A stretch of DNA of 15,441 bases. Origin: JAHFOW01 sp046350595. GTDB lineage: Bacteria > Planctomycetota > Brocadiia > Brocadiales > Brocadiaceae. Within the stretch, counting starts at the first letter, position 1. Every line of letters starts with the position of its first letter. The notes under the pieces were generated by a model, which searched no databases, was not told the origin of the DNA, and worked only from the letters and a program-made list of their open reading frames with translations. Below are positions 1 through 5,415 of the stretch, in pieces. A program made the translations under genes and the position numbers. Location: NCBI GenBank assembly GCA_046350595.1, contig JAXMAC010000083.1, positions 1 through 15,441 on the forward strand. Direction: 5' to 3'.

Positions 1-48
1 ATGGGTAATTTAATATCCAGGAATTTCAAACTTTCTGCTACTGCCTTA

Positions 49-90
49 CACACCCCCAACCCCCTCTCGATAGGGGATTCAGGGGTGGGT
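49..90. repeat. C/G-rich imperfect hairpin repeat
   Basis: The core CCCCTCTCGATAGGGG (61-76) is nearly self-complementary, with one mismatched pair. It is flanked by a C-rich left arm and a G-rich right arm (GGGGTGGGT at 82-90) that can extend the fold imperfectly. The right arm runs into TTTTATCTTATT, so on the plus strand it could end a transcript entering from the left of the window. The style matches dispersed intergenic repeats; no second copy of this exact element is visible here. Confidence 0.5.
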
Positions 91-174
91 TTTATCTTAT
101 TATAAAAAGTCGCGAAGGCCTAATTAAATGTGCAGGAATCTCAAATAATCACAAAGCCCTCTGTGTCACGAAGA

Positions 175-199
175 AAAGACTTTAAATCTTAAAGTCTTT
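175..199. repeat. Perfect 11-bp inverted repeat
   Basis: AAAGACTTTAA (175-185) and TTAAAGTCTTT (189-199) are exact reverse complements around a 3-nt loop. The element lies in a gene-free stretch and is preceded by GAAGAAAAG (170-178), which recurs at 206-214 in front of the next hairpin. The two hairpins therefore look like related units placed side by side. Confidence 0.6.
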
Positions 200-238
200 G
201 TAGCAGAAGAAAAGTTGATGAACTTTTCGCACTACAAA
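197..238. repeat. Nested hairpin followed by a T-rich run
   Basis: The outer arms TTTGTAG (197-203) and CTACAAA (232-238) and the inner arms GAAAAGTT (209-216) and AACTTTTC (221-228) are exact complements, so the whole element can fold into one interrupted stem. It is followed on the plus strand by TTTTCATTTTTT, which resembles an intrinsic terminator. No plus-strand gene ending here is visible, so it may instead be a mobile or REP-like repeat. Confidence 0.5.
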
Positions 239-326
239 TTTTCATTTTTTATATGGAACGATCGTCTTCGGTTCAATAGTCTTTCACCTTGTAAATATGA
301 GTATTTCGTGGTACTTTAAAAGAAAT

Positions 327-352
327 GATGGGTTCGCTCCGCCTAACCCATC
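327..352. repeat. 8-bp inverted repeat with 10-nt loop
   Basis: GATGGGTT (327-334) pairs exactly with AACCCATC (345-352) around the loop CGCTCCGCCT. Palindromes of this GGATGGGTT...AACCCATC type recur between genes in several bacterial groups; that comparison is from memory. The open frame that crosses it from 297 translates this repeat and is not evidence for a gene start there. Confidence 0.5.
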
Positions 353-416
353 CTACTCATCTTCTAATTTCCGTCTTCTAACTTTAACTGAGTATTTATA
401 CCAGGTTGCATTCAAA

Positions 417-573
417 ATGTTTAGAGTAGTAACAAATATCGACGACCTGATCAAGGTATTTATCGTACGCGGTATAGTGTTTATAGAAGAACAGGTTTGA
501 TATCGTTGGAGAGATATTCAAAGAGGCTGGTATTGACCACTATGTGATGATCCGTGACGATTCGGATCAATAA
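417..573 (+). pseudogene. GNAT N-acetyltransferase remnant (both ends kept, middle lost)
   Basis: The frame from ATG 417 encodes a typical GNAT N-terminus (MFRVVTNIDDLIKVF then IVRGIVFIEEQ) and hits a stop at 498-500. In the next forward frame, 499-573 encodes GEIFKEAGIDHYVMIRDD and a stop, which looks like the C-terminus of the same kind of protein. In a normal family member these ends are separated by roughly 100 residues holding the acetyl-CoA binding loop, and none of that is present. The simplest reading is an internal deletion of about 300 bp that also shifted the frame. No product with acetyltransferase activity is expected. Assignment to GNAT rests on recognising the two terminal motifs. 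An assembly collapse is the alternative explanation. Confidence 0.6.
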
Positions 574-589
574 CTCGCTGTATTTATGT

Positions 590-607
590 CGCGGGATAAA
601 TCCCGCG
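590..607. repeat. 7-bp stem hairpin repeat after the GNAT remnant
   Basis: CGCGGGA (590-596) and TCCCGCG (601-607) are exact complements around TAAA. It lies 16 nt after the stop of the acetyltransferase remnant. There is no T-run on the plus side, so a terminator role is not supported. It is most likely another short dispersed palindrome. From 608 to 720 I see nothing further except AT-rich sequence leading to the deaminase gene. Confidence 0.45.
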
Positions 608-720
608 CTATATTCTTGGTTTGAAATTCATAATTGAACTGAGGGACAAGCGGGGAAAAACACAAACATTACTTTTTCTTATTCAAAATTTACCATTTGC
701 AATCTTGCACTATTATCCAC

Positions 721-1806
721 ATGAAAACAACGCATACATTGAAAACATTCATTCGTGACATTCCAAAGGCAGAACTCCATATTCACATTGAAGGCGCACT
801 CGAACCTGAACTCATGTTTGAGATCGCAAGGCGTAACGGCCTATCACTCCCTTTTAGTTCCGTAGAAGAGGTACGCAAGGCCTATAAATTTACGAATCTC
901 CAATCATTTCTGGAAATTTATTATGAAGGCATGCGTGTACTGTGCCAGGAACAAGATTTCTACGATATAACCTGGGCATACCTGAAAAGGGTACACGCAC
1001 AGAATGTCTGCCATACGGAAATATTTTTTGATCCACAGATCCATACCGACAGGGGTGTGCCCTTTGAATTGGTAGTTACCGGCATACATCAGGCCTTGCA
1101 GAATGCACAGCAACAACTGGGCATCTCATCAAAACTTATCCTGTGTTTTCAGCGATGTCTTAGCATTGAGTCGGCCATGAAAACCTTGCGGCAGGCATTG
1201 CCATTCAAAGAATGGATTATCGGAGTCGGCCTTGATTCATCAGAAGTAGGCCATCCACCGGATAAATTCGCCCCTGTATTTGAAAAAGCGATGGAAGAAG
1301 GATTTTTAACCGTAGCCCATGCAGGTGAGGAAGGGCCGGCAGAATATATCTGGCAGGCATTGGAAAAACTCAAGGTATCACGCATTGATCATGGAGTTCA
1401 CTGTGCCGAAGATGCACGTTTGGTAAAAAAGCTGGTAGCAGAGCAGATACCCTTAACCGTTTGTCCCCTTTCCAATGTCAAGCTTCATATCTTTAACAAC
1501 TTGGCAGAACATAATGTAAAACATCTGCTCGATTTAGGACTATGTGTCACCGTGAATTCCGACGATCCTGCATATTTCGGTGGGTATATAACAGAGAATT
1601 TCCTGGCCATACAAGAAGCGCTGAACTTTGATCGCCATGAGATTTATCAGATGGTAAAAAACTCGTTTCAGGCCACGTTTCTTAATGATAAAGAAAAGCA
1701 ATGCTTATTGGATCGGTTGGAGAAATTTATGTTTCAGTACAGGCAAAAGGATTTAGTAAAGAATGAATGTATTTCCCATGATATGAAAAGGACTTCTCAT
1801 TATTGA
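721..1806 (+). CDS. add: Adenine/adenosine deaminase family protein
   Basis: This zinc hydrolase should deaminate adenine or adenosine in purine salvage in the cytoplasm. The 361-residue protein is a full-length amidohydrolase barrel. The metal-binding HxH is in ELHIHIEG (H20, H22). HAGEE (H200, E203) supplies a metal ligand and the catalytic Glu. DHGVH (D223, H224) and NSDDP (D281, D282) complete the site. The sequence CPLSNVKL and the ending PAYFGGYI resemble the adenine deaminase (Aah1-like) branch more than classical adenosine deaminases, so adenine is the likelier substrate; this subfamily call is inference. I chose ATG 721 because the only upstream in-frame start is TTG 697, which adds eight residues unlike the family. 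Neither start has a clear ribosome binding site. It stands alone on the plus strand, facing the minus-strand cluster. Confidence 0.9.
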   Translation: MKTTHTLKTFIRDIPKAELHIHIEGALEPELMFEIARRNGLSLPFSSVEEVRKAYKFTNLQSFLEIYYEGMRVLCQEQDFYDITWAYLKRVHAQNVCHTEIFFDPQIHTDRGVPFELVVTGIHQALQNAQQQLGISSKLILCFQRCLSIESAMKTLRQALPFKEWIIGVGLDSSEVGHPPDKFAPVFEKAMEEGFLTVAHAGEEGPAEYIWQALEKLKVSRIDHGVHCAEDARLVKKLVAEQIPLTVCPLSNVKLHIFNNLAEHNVKHLLDLGLCVTVNSDDPAYFGGYITENFLAIQEALNFDRHEIYQMVKNSFQATFLNDKEKQCLLDRLEKFMFQYRQKDLVKNECISHDMKRTSHY

Positions 1807-1916
1807 CCATGTATGCGTTGTTGAATGGTGAGAAGCAGTTTAAACCACTTAATACAATATCATTAACTTAATATCTTACAAATAATATTTTGACATTTTC
1901 AGCAAAGATATTCTCT

Positions 1917-1944
1917 GTAGTGGCAAGGCGCGCCTTGCCACTAC
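1917..1944. repeat. Perfect 28-bp palindrome
   Basis: GTAGTGGCAAGGCG (1917-1930) is followed immediately by its exact reverse complement CGCCTTGCCACTAC (1931-1944), with no loop and with GGCGCGCC at the centre. It lies between the convergent deaminase and thioesterase genes. There is no T-run on either side, so it is not a standard terminator. It may be a dispersed palindromic unit or a protein-binding site. Confidence 0.7.
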
Positions 1945-1980
1945 GGTCTCTTCCGACTCGTTCGGGTTAAGGATTATTTT

Positions 1981-2038
1981 ATCAAACAACCCCCTTTATC
2001 CCCCTTTTCTAAGGGGGACTTTTACGGCAGGTAGCTTA
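1981..2038. repeat. C/G hairpin repeat, copy 1
   Basis: This 58-nt stretch is nearly identical to 5357-5415 (about five differences, one of them a one-base length change). It holds a stem CCCCCTT (2000-2006), loop TTCT and AAGGGGG (2011-2017), a second upstream CCCCC (1990-1994), and a shared tail CGGCAGGTAGCTTA. It lies just past the end of the minus-strand thioesterase gene. The shared flanks show that it is a repeated element and not a chance hairpin. Confidence 0.75.
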
Positions 2039-2065
2039 ACTTAATGGCATTACACTCTCGTATAT

Positions 2066-2473
2066 TCATGTCGTTTCTTGCAAAAGCTTCCTGAGTTTTT
2101 CCGGCATGGGAGAGGGTTTGCGGCTGGCATTGAGACAGGCTAGTTTAGAAAAACCTTCGGCTACAAGTTTCTGGTCACGTTCATGAATCACTTTGTGACT
2201 GAATTCCACCGTGGCGTGCTTTAATTCAGCAATGGACGTCTGAATTATCAGGATATCATCATAAAGTGCCGGGGCGCGAAATTTACAATGCGCCTCTGTT
2301 ACCGGAAAATATATGTGCTCTTTTTCCAACTCGGAATAGGGCAAGCCAAGATTTCTCAGATATTCCGTCCTGCCCATTTCAAAATACGTAAAGAAATTGG
2401 CATAGTAAACAATACCCATCTGGTCGGTTTCCTGATAACGAACCCGCGTCTTGATTTCGTGCATTTTATTCAT
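2066..2473 (-). CDS. YbgC/4HBT-type acyl-CoA thioesterase
   Basis: This is a small hotdog-fold thioesterase of about 135 residues, expected to hydrolyse acyl-CoA esters in the cytoplasm. The N-terminal signature VRYQETDQMGIVYYANFF followed by FEMGRTEYLR is that of the YbgC / 4-hydroxybenzoyl-CoA thioesterase family, and the Asp of ETDQMG is the expected catalytic residue. The family's frequent VVYHAN is VYYAN here, which is common among homologues. The gene starts at ATG 2473 (or ATG 2464). A longer GTG start at 2488 would lie inside the hairpin just upstream and is unlikely. There is no ribosome binding site, because a T-rich tract directly precedes the ATG. It follows acsE on the same strand but is separated by two terminator-like hairpins, so it probably does not belong functionally to the acetyl-CoA pathway. 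The exact substrate cannot be told. Confidence 0.85.
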   Translation of the reverse strand: MNKMHEIKTRVRYQETDQMGIVYYANFFTYFEMGRTEYLRNLGLPYSELEKEHIYFPVTEAHCKFRAPALYDDILIIQTSIAELKHATVEFSHKVIHERDQKLVAEGFSKLACLNASRKPSPMPEKLRKLLQETT

Positions 2474-2507
2474 AAAAAGAAAAGGCACGACCTTTCATCG
2501 TGCCTTT
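2474..2507 (-). terminator. Terminator-like hairpin abutting the thioesterase start
   Basis: Read on the minus strand, AAAGGCACGA (2507-2498), loop TGAAAGG and TCGTGCCTTT (2490-2481) form a perfect 10-bp stem followed by TCTTTTT. This has the full form of an intrinsic terminator, yet the T-tract ends directly at ATG 2473 of the next gene. It may be a second terminator for the acs operon or a 5' leader structure controlling the thioesterase gene. Confidence 0.6.
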
Positions 2508-2542
2508 AACATGAGAGATTTACTTCAAAATTCTATACCGTC

Positions 2543-2575
2543 GAATAAAACACGGACAAATTTCGCTTGTCCGTG
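2543..2575 (-). terminator. Intrinsic terminator after acsE
   Basis: On the minus strand, CACGGACAA (2575-2567) pairs perfectly with TTGTCCGTG (2559-2551) around a 7-nt loop and is followed by TTTTATTC. It starts about 30 nt beyond the acsE stop codon, where the acs transcript would be expected to end. Confidence 0.8.
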
Positions 2576-2605
2576 CAGCCATTATCATCTTGAAATTCAA
2601 AAAAT

Positions 2606-3391
2606 TTACTTCCTGCATGCGATGAGGTAGTCTTCGGTATAGACATGCTTGTTCATAATAACTTCTGCTGAGATTGCAGCGTCCATGAGTTCTTTATCAA
2701 GCACATCCATCACGGCGGCATCCAGCCCGTAAGAAATCCCCATCGTCAGGAATGTCCTGGCCAGAAGCCTCTTTTCCTTTCTTCCCTGAGAAAAATTGCT
2801 GAGTCCAACGTTTCTGTGGGGCGGCGGGTCAGAAATCATTTTAATCTGAGTAAAAATATCAAACATATACGCAGGCTGCTTCTGATCAACATTAATCGGA
2901 AAAAGCACCGGATCTATATATATCTTCGAAAGATCAAAATCGTGTTCTACCGCCTTTTCAACGATCTTCATGGCAAACTCCATACGCCGCTCAACATCCT
3001 GCGGAATACCGCATTTATCCATGGTAAGGCATATCAGTGATGCATTATAATCCTTAGACAAACTCATGAATTTGTCCAGTTCCTCAGGGTCTGCCTTTGT
3101 GGAATTTATCAAAACCTCATTCCTGATCACCGACAGACCAGCCTTTACCACATCAAATTTCTGGCTGTCGATGGCAATGGGCGTTTTTACCGTATCCTGA
3201 ATAACCTCAATCAACCACTTCATCGCATCGATAGGGTCTGCCGCAGCTGTTCCCACGTTTACGTCCAGAAACGATGCGCCTGCCTCGGTTTGTTTTATCG
3301 CAAGTTCCCGAACAGCTTTTGGGTCTTTATTCTTTATAGCTTCTCGTACGTCTTTAAACATACCGTTGATGCGTTCGGCTATAGAAAACAT
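2606..3391 (-). CDS. acsE: Methyl-THF:corrinoid iron-sulfur protein methyltransferase AcsE
   Basis: AcsE transfers the methyl group of 5-methyl-tetrahydrofolate to cob(I)amide of the AcsC/AcsD corrinoid protein, the last step of the methyl branch of the Wood-Ljungdahl pathway. The 261-residue protein is a pterin-binding TIM barrel of the length usual for the family (about 262). The residues known to hold the pterin in the Moorella enzyme fall at identical numbers: D75 (IAIDSQ), N96 (VLINST), D160 (IDPVLFP) and N199 (GLSNFSQG). I chose ATG 3391, which has AAAGGA 10 nt upstream. A longer TTG start would overlap the upstream acsD gene and adds residues foreign to the family. It begins 19 nt after the acsD stop, so the two genes are almost certainly co-transcribed and may be translated together. 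Terminators follow it. Confidence 0.96.
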   Translation of the reverse strand: MFSIAERINGMFKDVREAIKNKDPKAVRELAIKQTEAGASFLDVNVGTAAADPIDAMKWLIEVIQDTVKTPIAIDSQKFDVVKAGLSVIRNEVLINSTKADPEELDKFMSLSKDYNASLICLTMDKCGIPQDVERRMEFAMKIVEKAVEHDFDLSKIYIDPVLFPINVDQKQPAYMFDIFTQIKMISDPPPHRNVGLSNFSQGRKEKRLLARTFLTMGISYGLDAAVMDVLDKELMDAAISAEVIMNKHVYTEDYLIACRK

Positions 3392-3410
3392 TGTATGTTT
3401 ATCCTTTCTT

Positions 3411-4370
3411 TTAGTATAAACGGTCAATACATTTCTTAACGGTTGCCACCGCCTTTGGGTGACTCATACGAATAATATCAGCGCCAGACTGTAAAAGGCT
3501 AACCGCCGTAATAGCTTCCCACATCGGCCCCCTCTCATCCCGCGGCCCCCATTGCGGCATTTCTTTGTCATCAGATTTCGACTCTTTGGTTCTCCATGCC
3601 TCATGACCAACGTCACAGATCACCGGCATAGACATCATTTTGTCACCGGTGAGCGCTGCGATTCTTTCACGTTCCTGAATTGAATACGTATATTCCATCC
3701 CATAACCCAGAGCGCCCGTTGACTGAAACATCACAATCCGGTTAAGCGGGAAGTCCATTTCAGACACAAGGATATTAACCTGCTTTGCAATATTAATATC
3801 CACAGGGGCTAAGGTAATAAGACAGTGCCCATCTGCAAGACAGGTTGCGGTAAGCGTTTTGTAGCTGTCCTGGGTTACAACCCCAATGAGACAATTTTCA
3901 CCCTTTGCAGCCTGACTCACCTTAGGCATTACTTCATTGTCCTTTTCATCGTGCTCGCATCCCCAGATAATCAGTGGCACGCCCACTGCCGCAAGTATGG
4001 CCTTTACTGTTTTTACCGTATCTTCAGCGCTCTTATTGCCTTTATCAGGATGGATTCCTTCCAGTTTGAGACAAATCAAATCAGCCCCATACTGCTCCAC
4101 GCATTTTTTCGCCCATTGAGCAGGGTTGTCAAGCACATCCGCATAAGGCTTTACTAAGGTCTCTGGCCAGTCCTCAGGCGGTACGTCGTAGACGTCCATG
4201 GCTATTACCGGTTTATGGCCGGGATTCCCCTCAAAATCCATAAAAGGAATGGATTTCGAGCCACCGATGGTGATTATCTTCTGTCGGGTACCGCCTTTAT
4301 CCTTTGTGGCGCCGATGGTAATTTCATGAACGCCACCCGACCACTTATCTGCAACACTTGGTATTTCCAT
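3411..4370 (-). CDS. acsD: Corrinoid iron-sulfur protein small subunit AcsD (CdhD)
   Basis: This is the small (delta) subunit of the corrinoid iron-sulfur protein, a TIM barrel that partners AcsC to carry the methyl group on cobamide between AcsE and acetyl-CoA synthase. The 319-residue protein has the family opening KWSGGVHEITIGA, then GGSKSIPFMDFEG, and a long conserved C-terminal part including STGALGYGMEYTYS and QSGADIIRMSHP. No iron-sulfur cysteine motif is present, as expected for this subunit. ATG 4370 has GGAG 8 nt upstream. It is followed after 19 nt by acsE. The gap in front (78 nt) is larger than most gaps in this operon and contains an imperfect AGAACA...TGTTCT inverted repeat around 4411-4430. 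A secondary promoter there is possible but not shown. Confidence 0.95.
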   Translation of the reverse strand: MEIPSVADKWSGGVHEITIGATKDKGGTRQKIITIGGSKSIPFMDFEGNPGHKPVIAMDVYDVPPEDWPETLVKPYADVLDNPAQWAKKCVEQYGADLICLKLEGIHPDKGNKSAEDTVKTVKAILAAVGVPLIIWGCEHDEKDNEVMPKVSQAAKGENCLIGVVTQDSYKTLTATCLADGHCLITLAPVDINIAKQVNILVSEMDFPLNRIVMFQSTGALGYGMEYTYSIQERERIAALTGDKMMSMPVICDVGHEAWRTKESKSDDKEMPQWGPRDERGPMWEAITAVSLLQSGADIIRMSHPKAVATVKKCIDRLY

Positions 4371-4448
4371 TACCTTTACTCCTATTCCATTTTTAAACCA
4401 CAGGGTACACAGAGAACATTTACGTGTTCTTATTTATAAAAGACACGT

Positions 4449-4742
4449 TTAATTCTCATGAAAAATTTCCGTTATGTTAACCTCTAAACCATTTATGAGT
4501 TTTGATTTTACGGCACCTTCTCCTTCGGCAAAGCTGAAAATTTTATACCGATTATTTTCGAGACCATAAATCTGAACGGTCTTTTCTTCCGCAATTCGTT
4601 GATGACTGATGAAGGGTGTTGGCGTCACAACTGTTCTCCCATTTATAATCTCGGTAAGATCAAATTCAGAATAACTGTCTCTAGAAAAGCCAATACCTTC
4701 TATCATTTCCCTTCTTTCTTCCGTTACTAATGCACTTTTCAT
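4449..4742 (-). CDS. Unrecognised 97-residue protein in the acs operon
   Basis: I do not recognise this protein. ATG 4742 is well supported by AAGGAG 6 nt upstream; an in-frame start at 4772 would overlap the preceding gene and lacks such a site. The sequence is soluble-looking, has no cysteine, no membrane segment and no signal peptide, and is rich in Glu and hydrophobic beta-prone stretches (TVQIYGLENNRYKIFSF, then a Gly-rich turn and LINGLEVNITEIF). The lack of Cys and the scarcity of His argue against a metal-binding or iron-sulfur role. It lies 29 nt after the second CooC-type ATPase gene and 78 nt before acsD. Such placement suggests an accessory role in maturation or regulation of CODH/ACS or of the corrinoid protein; this is inference from context only. 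Confidence 0.75.
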   Translation of the reverse strand: MKSALVTEERREMIEGIGFSRDSYSEFDLTEIINGRTVVTPTPFISHQRIAEEKTVQIYGLENNRYKIFSFAEGEGAVKSKLINGLEVNITEIFHEN

Positions 4743-4771
4743 CGATGACTCCTTGCTGAAAAAATGTGCCA

Positions 4772-5311
4772 CTATGCTTGAACAGCAGTATTCTTTTCGA
4801 GCAAACTTACCGGAAGGTGCTTTTGCAAAAACTTGCCAATTTTTATATAAAAATCATTTTCCCGCGAAATCTCAAAAACTGAAGCGCCACACGCTGCCGT
4901 GTCATAGACCTCCTGATCGAAGGGGAAAATCGATGATATTTCAATCCCTAATTCCTCCAATTTCTGCTGGAGATTTTCGTGAATGCCGTTTTTAGGCACC
5001 CGGTTAAGTATACATAACTTTTTTTTAATAGACACCGGAAGCGAATCAGCCAGTTTCAAAATCCGCTGTATGGTCAAAACACCAACCACCGTTGGCTCAC
5101 TGACGATTAATAATAAATCTACATTGTTGGTAGTCCTTCGGGAGATGTGNNNNNNNNNNNNNNNNNNNNNNNNNNNNNNNNNNNNNNNNNNNNNNNNNNN
5201 NNNNNNNNNNNNNNNNNNNNNNNNNNNNNNNNNNNNNNNNNNNNNNNNNAGGGCAGAAAGGGTTGATTTCCCCGTTCCACCTTTTCCTGCAACCGCTATG
5301 TTAAATGCCAT
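4772..5311 (-). CDS. CooC/AcsF-type nickel-maturation ATPase, interrupted by assembly gap
   Basis: This is a MinD-family P-loop ATPase resembling CooC and AcsF, which load nickel into CODH or acetyl-CoA synthase. Visible are the N-terminal deviant Walker A (AGKGGTGKST, residues 8-17) and, after the gap, HISRRTTNNVDLLLIVSEPT and the ILNRVPKNG loop, which align with the paralogue encoded at 13766-14542. The 100 N (5150-5249) replace the region expected to hold switch I, the metal-binding CxC and the switch II motif, so activity cannot be judged. By comparison with the paralogue, about 125 residues should lie there, more than the roughly 34 that 100 N allow. The frame is open on both sides. Start ATG 5311 has no good ribosome binding site. 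Its place between acsV and acsD matches the accessory ATPase in acetogen acs clusters (from memory). Confidence 0.85.
   Translation of the reverse strand: MAFNIAVAGKGGTGKSTLSAXXXXXXXXXXXXXXXXXXXXXXXXXXXXXXXXXXHISRRTTNNVDLLLIVSEPTVVGVLTIQRILKLADSLPVSIKKKLCILNRVPKNGIHENLQQKLEELGIEISSIFPFDQEVYDTAACGASVFEISRENDFYIKIGKFLQKHLPVSLLEKNTAVQA
5150..5249. other. Assembly gap of 100 N
   Basis: Exactly 100 consecutive N form a conventional scaffold gap whose length is a placeholder. It lies inside the ATPase gene at 4772-5311. The true missing length is probably near 380 nt if the gene is intact. Confidence 0.99.
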
Positions 5312-5356
5312 GTAGCATTACCATTAAATAAATGTAATTAAGTTATGAATTATTTG

Positions 5357-5415
5357 ATCAAAACAACCCCCTTTGTCCCCCTTTTCTAAGGGGGATTTTT
5401 TCGGCAGGTAGCTTA
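5357..5415. repeat. C/G hairpin repeat, copy 2, touching the acsV stop
   Basis: This is nearly identical to 1981-2038. The stem is CCCCCTT (5377-5383), loop TTCT and AAGGGGG (5388-5394), followed on the plus strand by ATTTTTT. The shared end GGCAGGTAGCTTA runs into the TAA stop of acsV (5413-5415). In the acs transcript the single CCCCCUU arm could pair with either of two GGGGG runs, and the second run is followed by a U-rich stretch. It occupies most of the largest gap (101 nt) in the operon downstream of cooS. Confidence 0.75.

Noticed and set aside
297..416. Open frame from ATG 297 as the N-terminus of a gene
   Set aside because: It translates a palindromic repeat (327-352) and low-complexity sequence. 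Recognisable protein similarity starts only at 417.
4983..5315. Plus-strand open frame across the N gap
   Set aside because: It is antisense to the ATPase gene, and the gap hides any stop codons. Only the minus frame shows Walker A and family motifs.
5377..5401. Plus-strand intrinsic terminator (CCCCCTT hairpin followed by ATTTTTT)
   Set aside because: No plus-strand gene ends here, and the sequence with its flanks recurs at 1981-2038, so it is better called a repeat.
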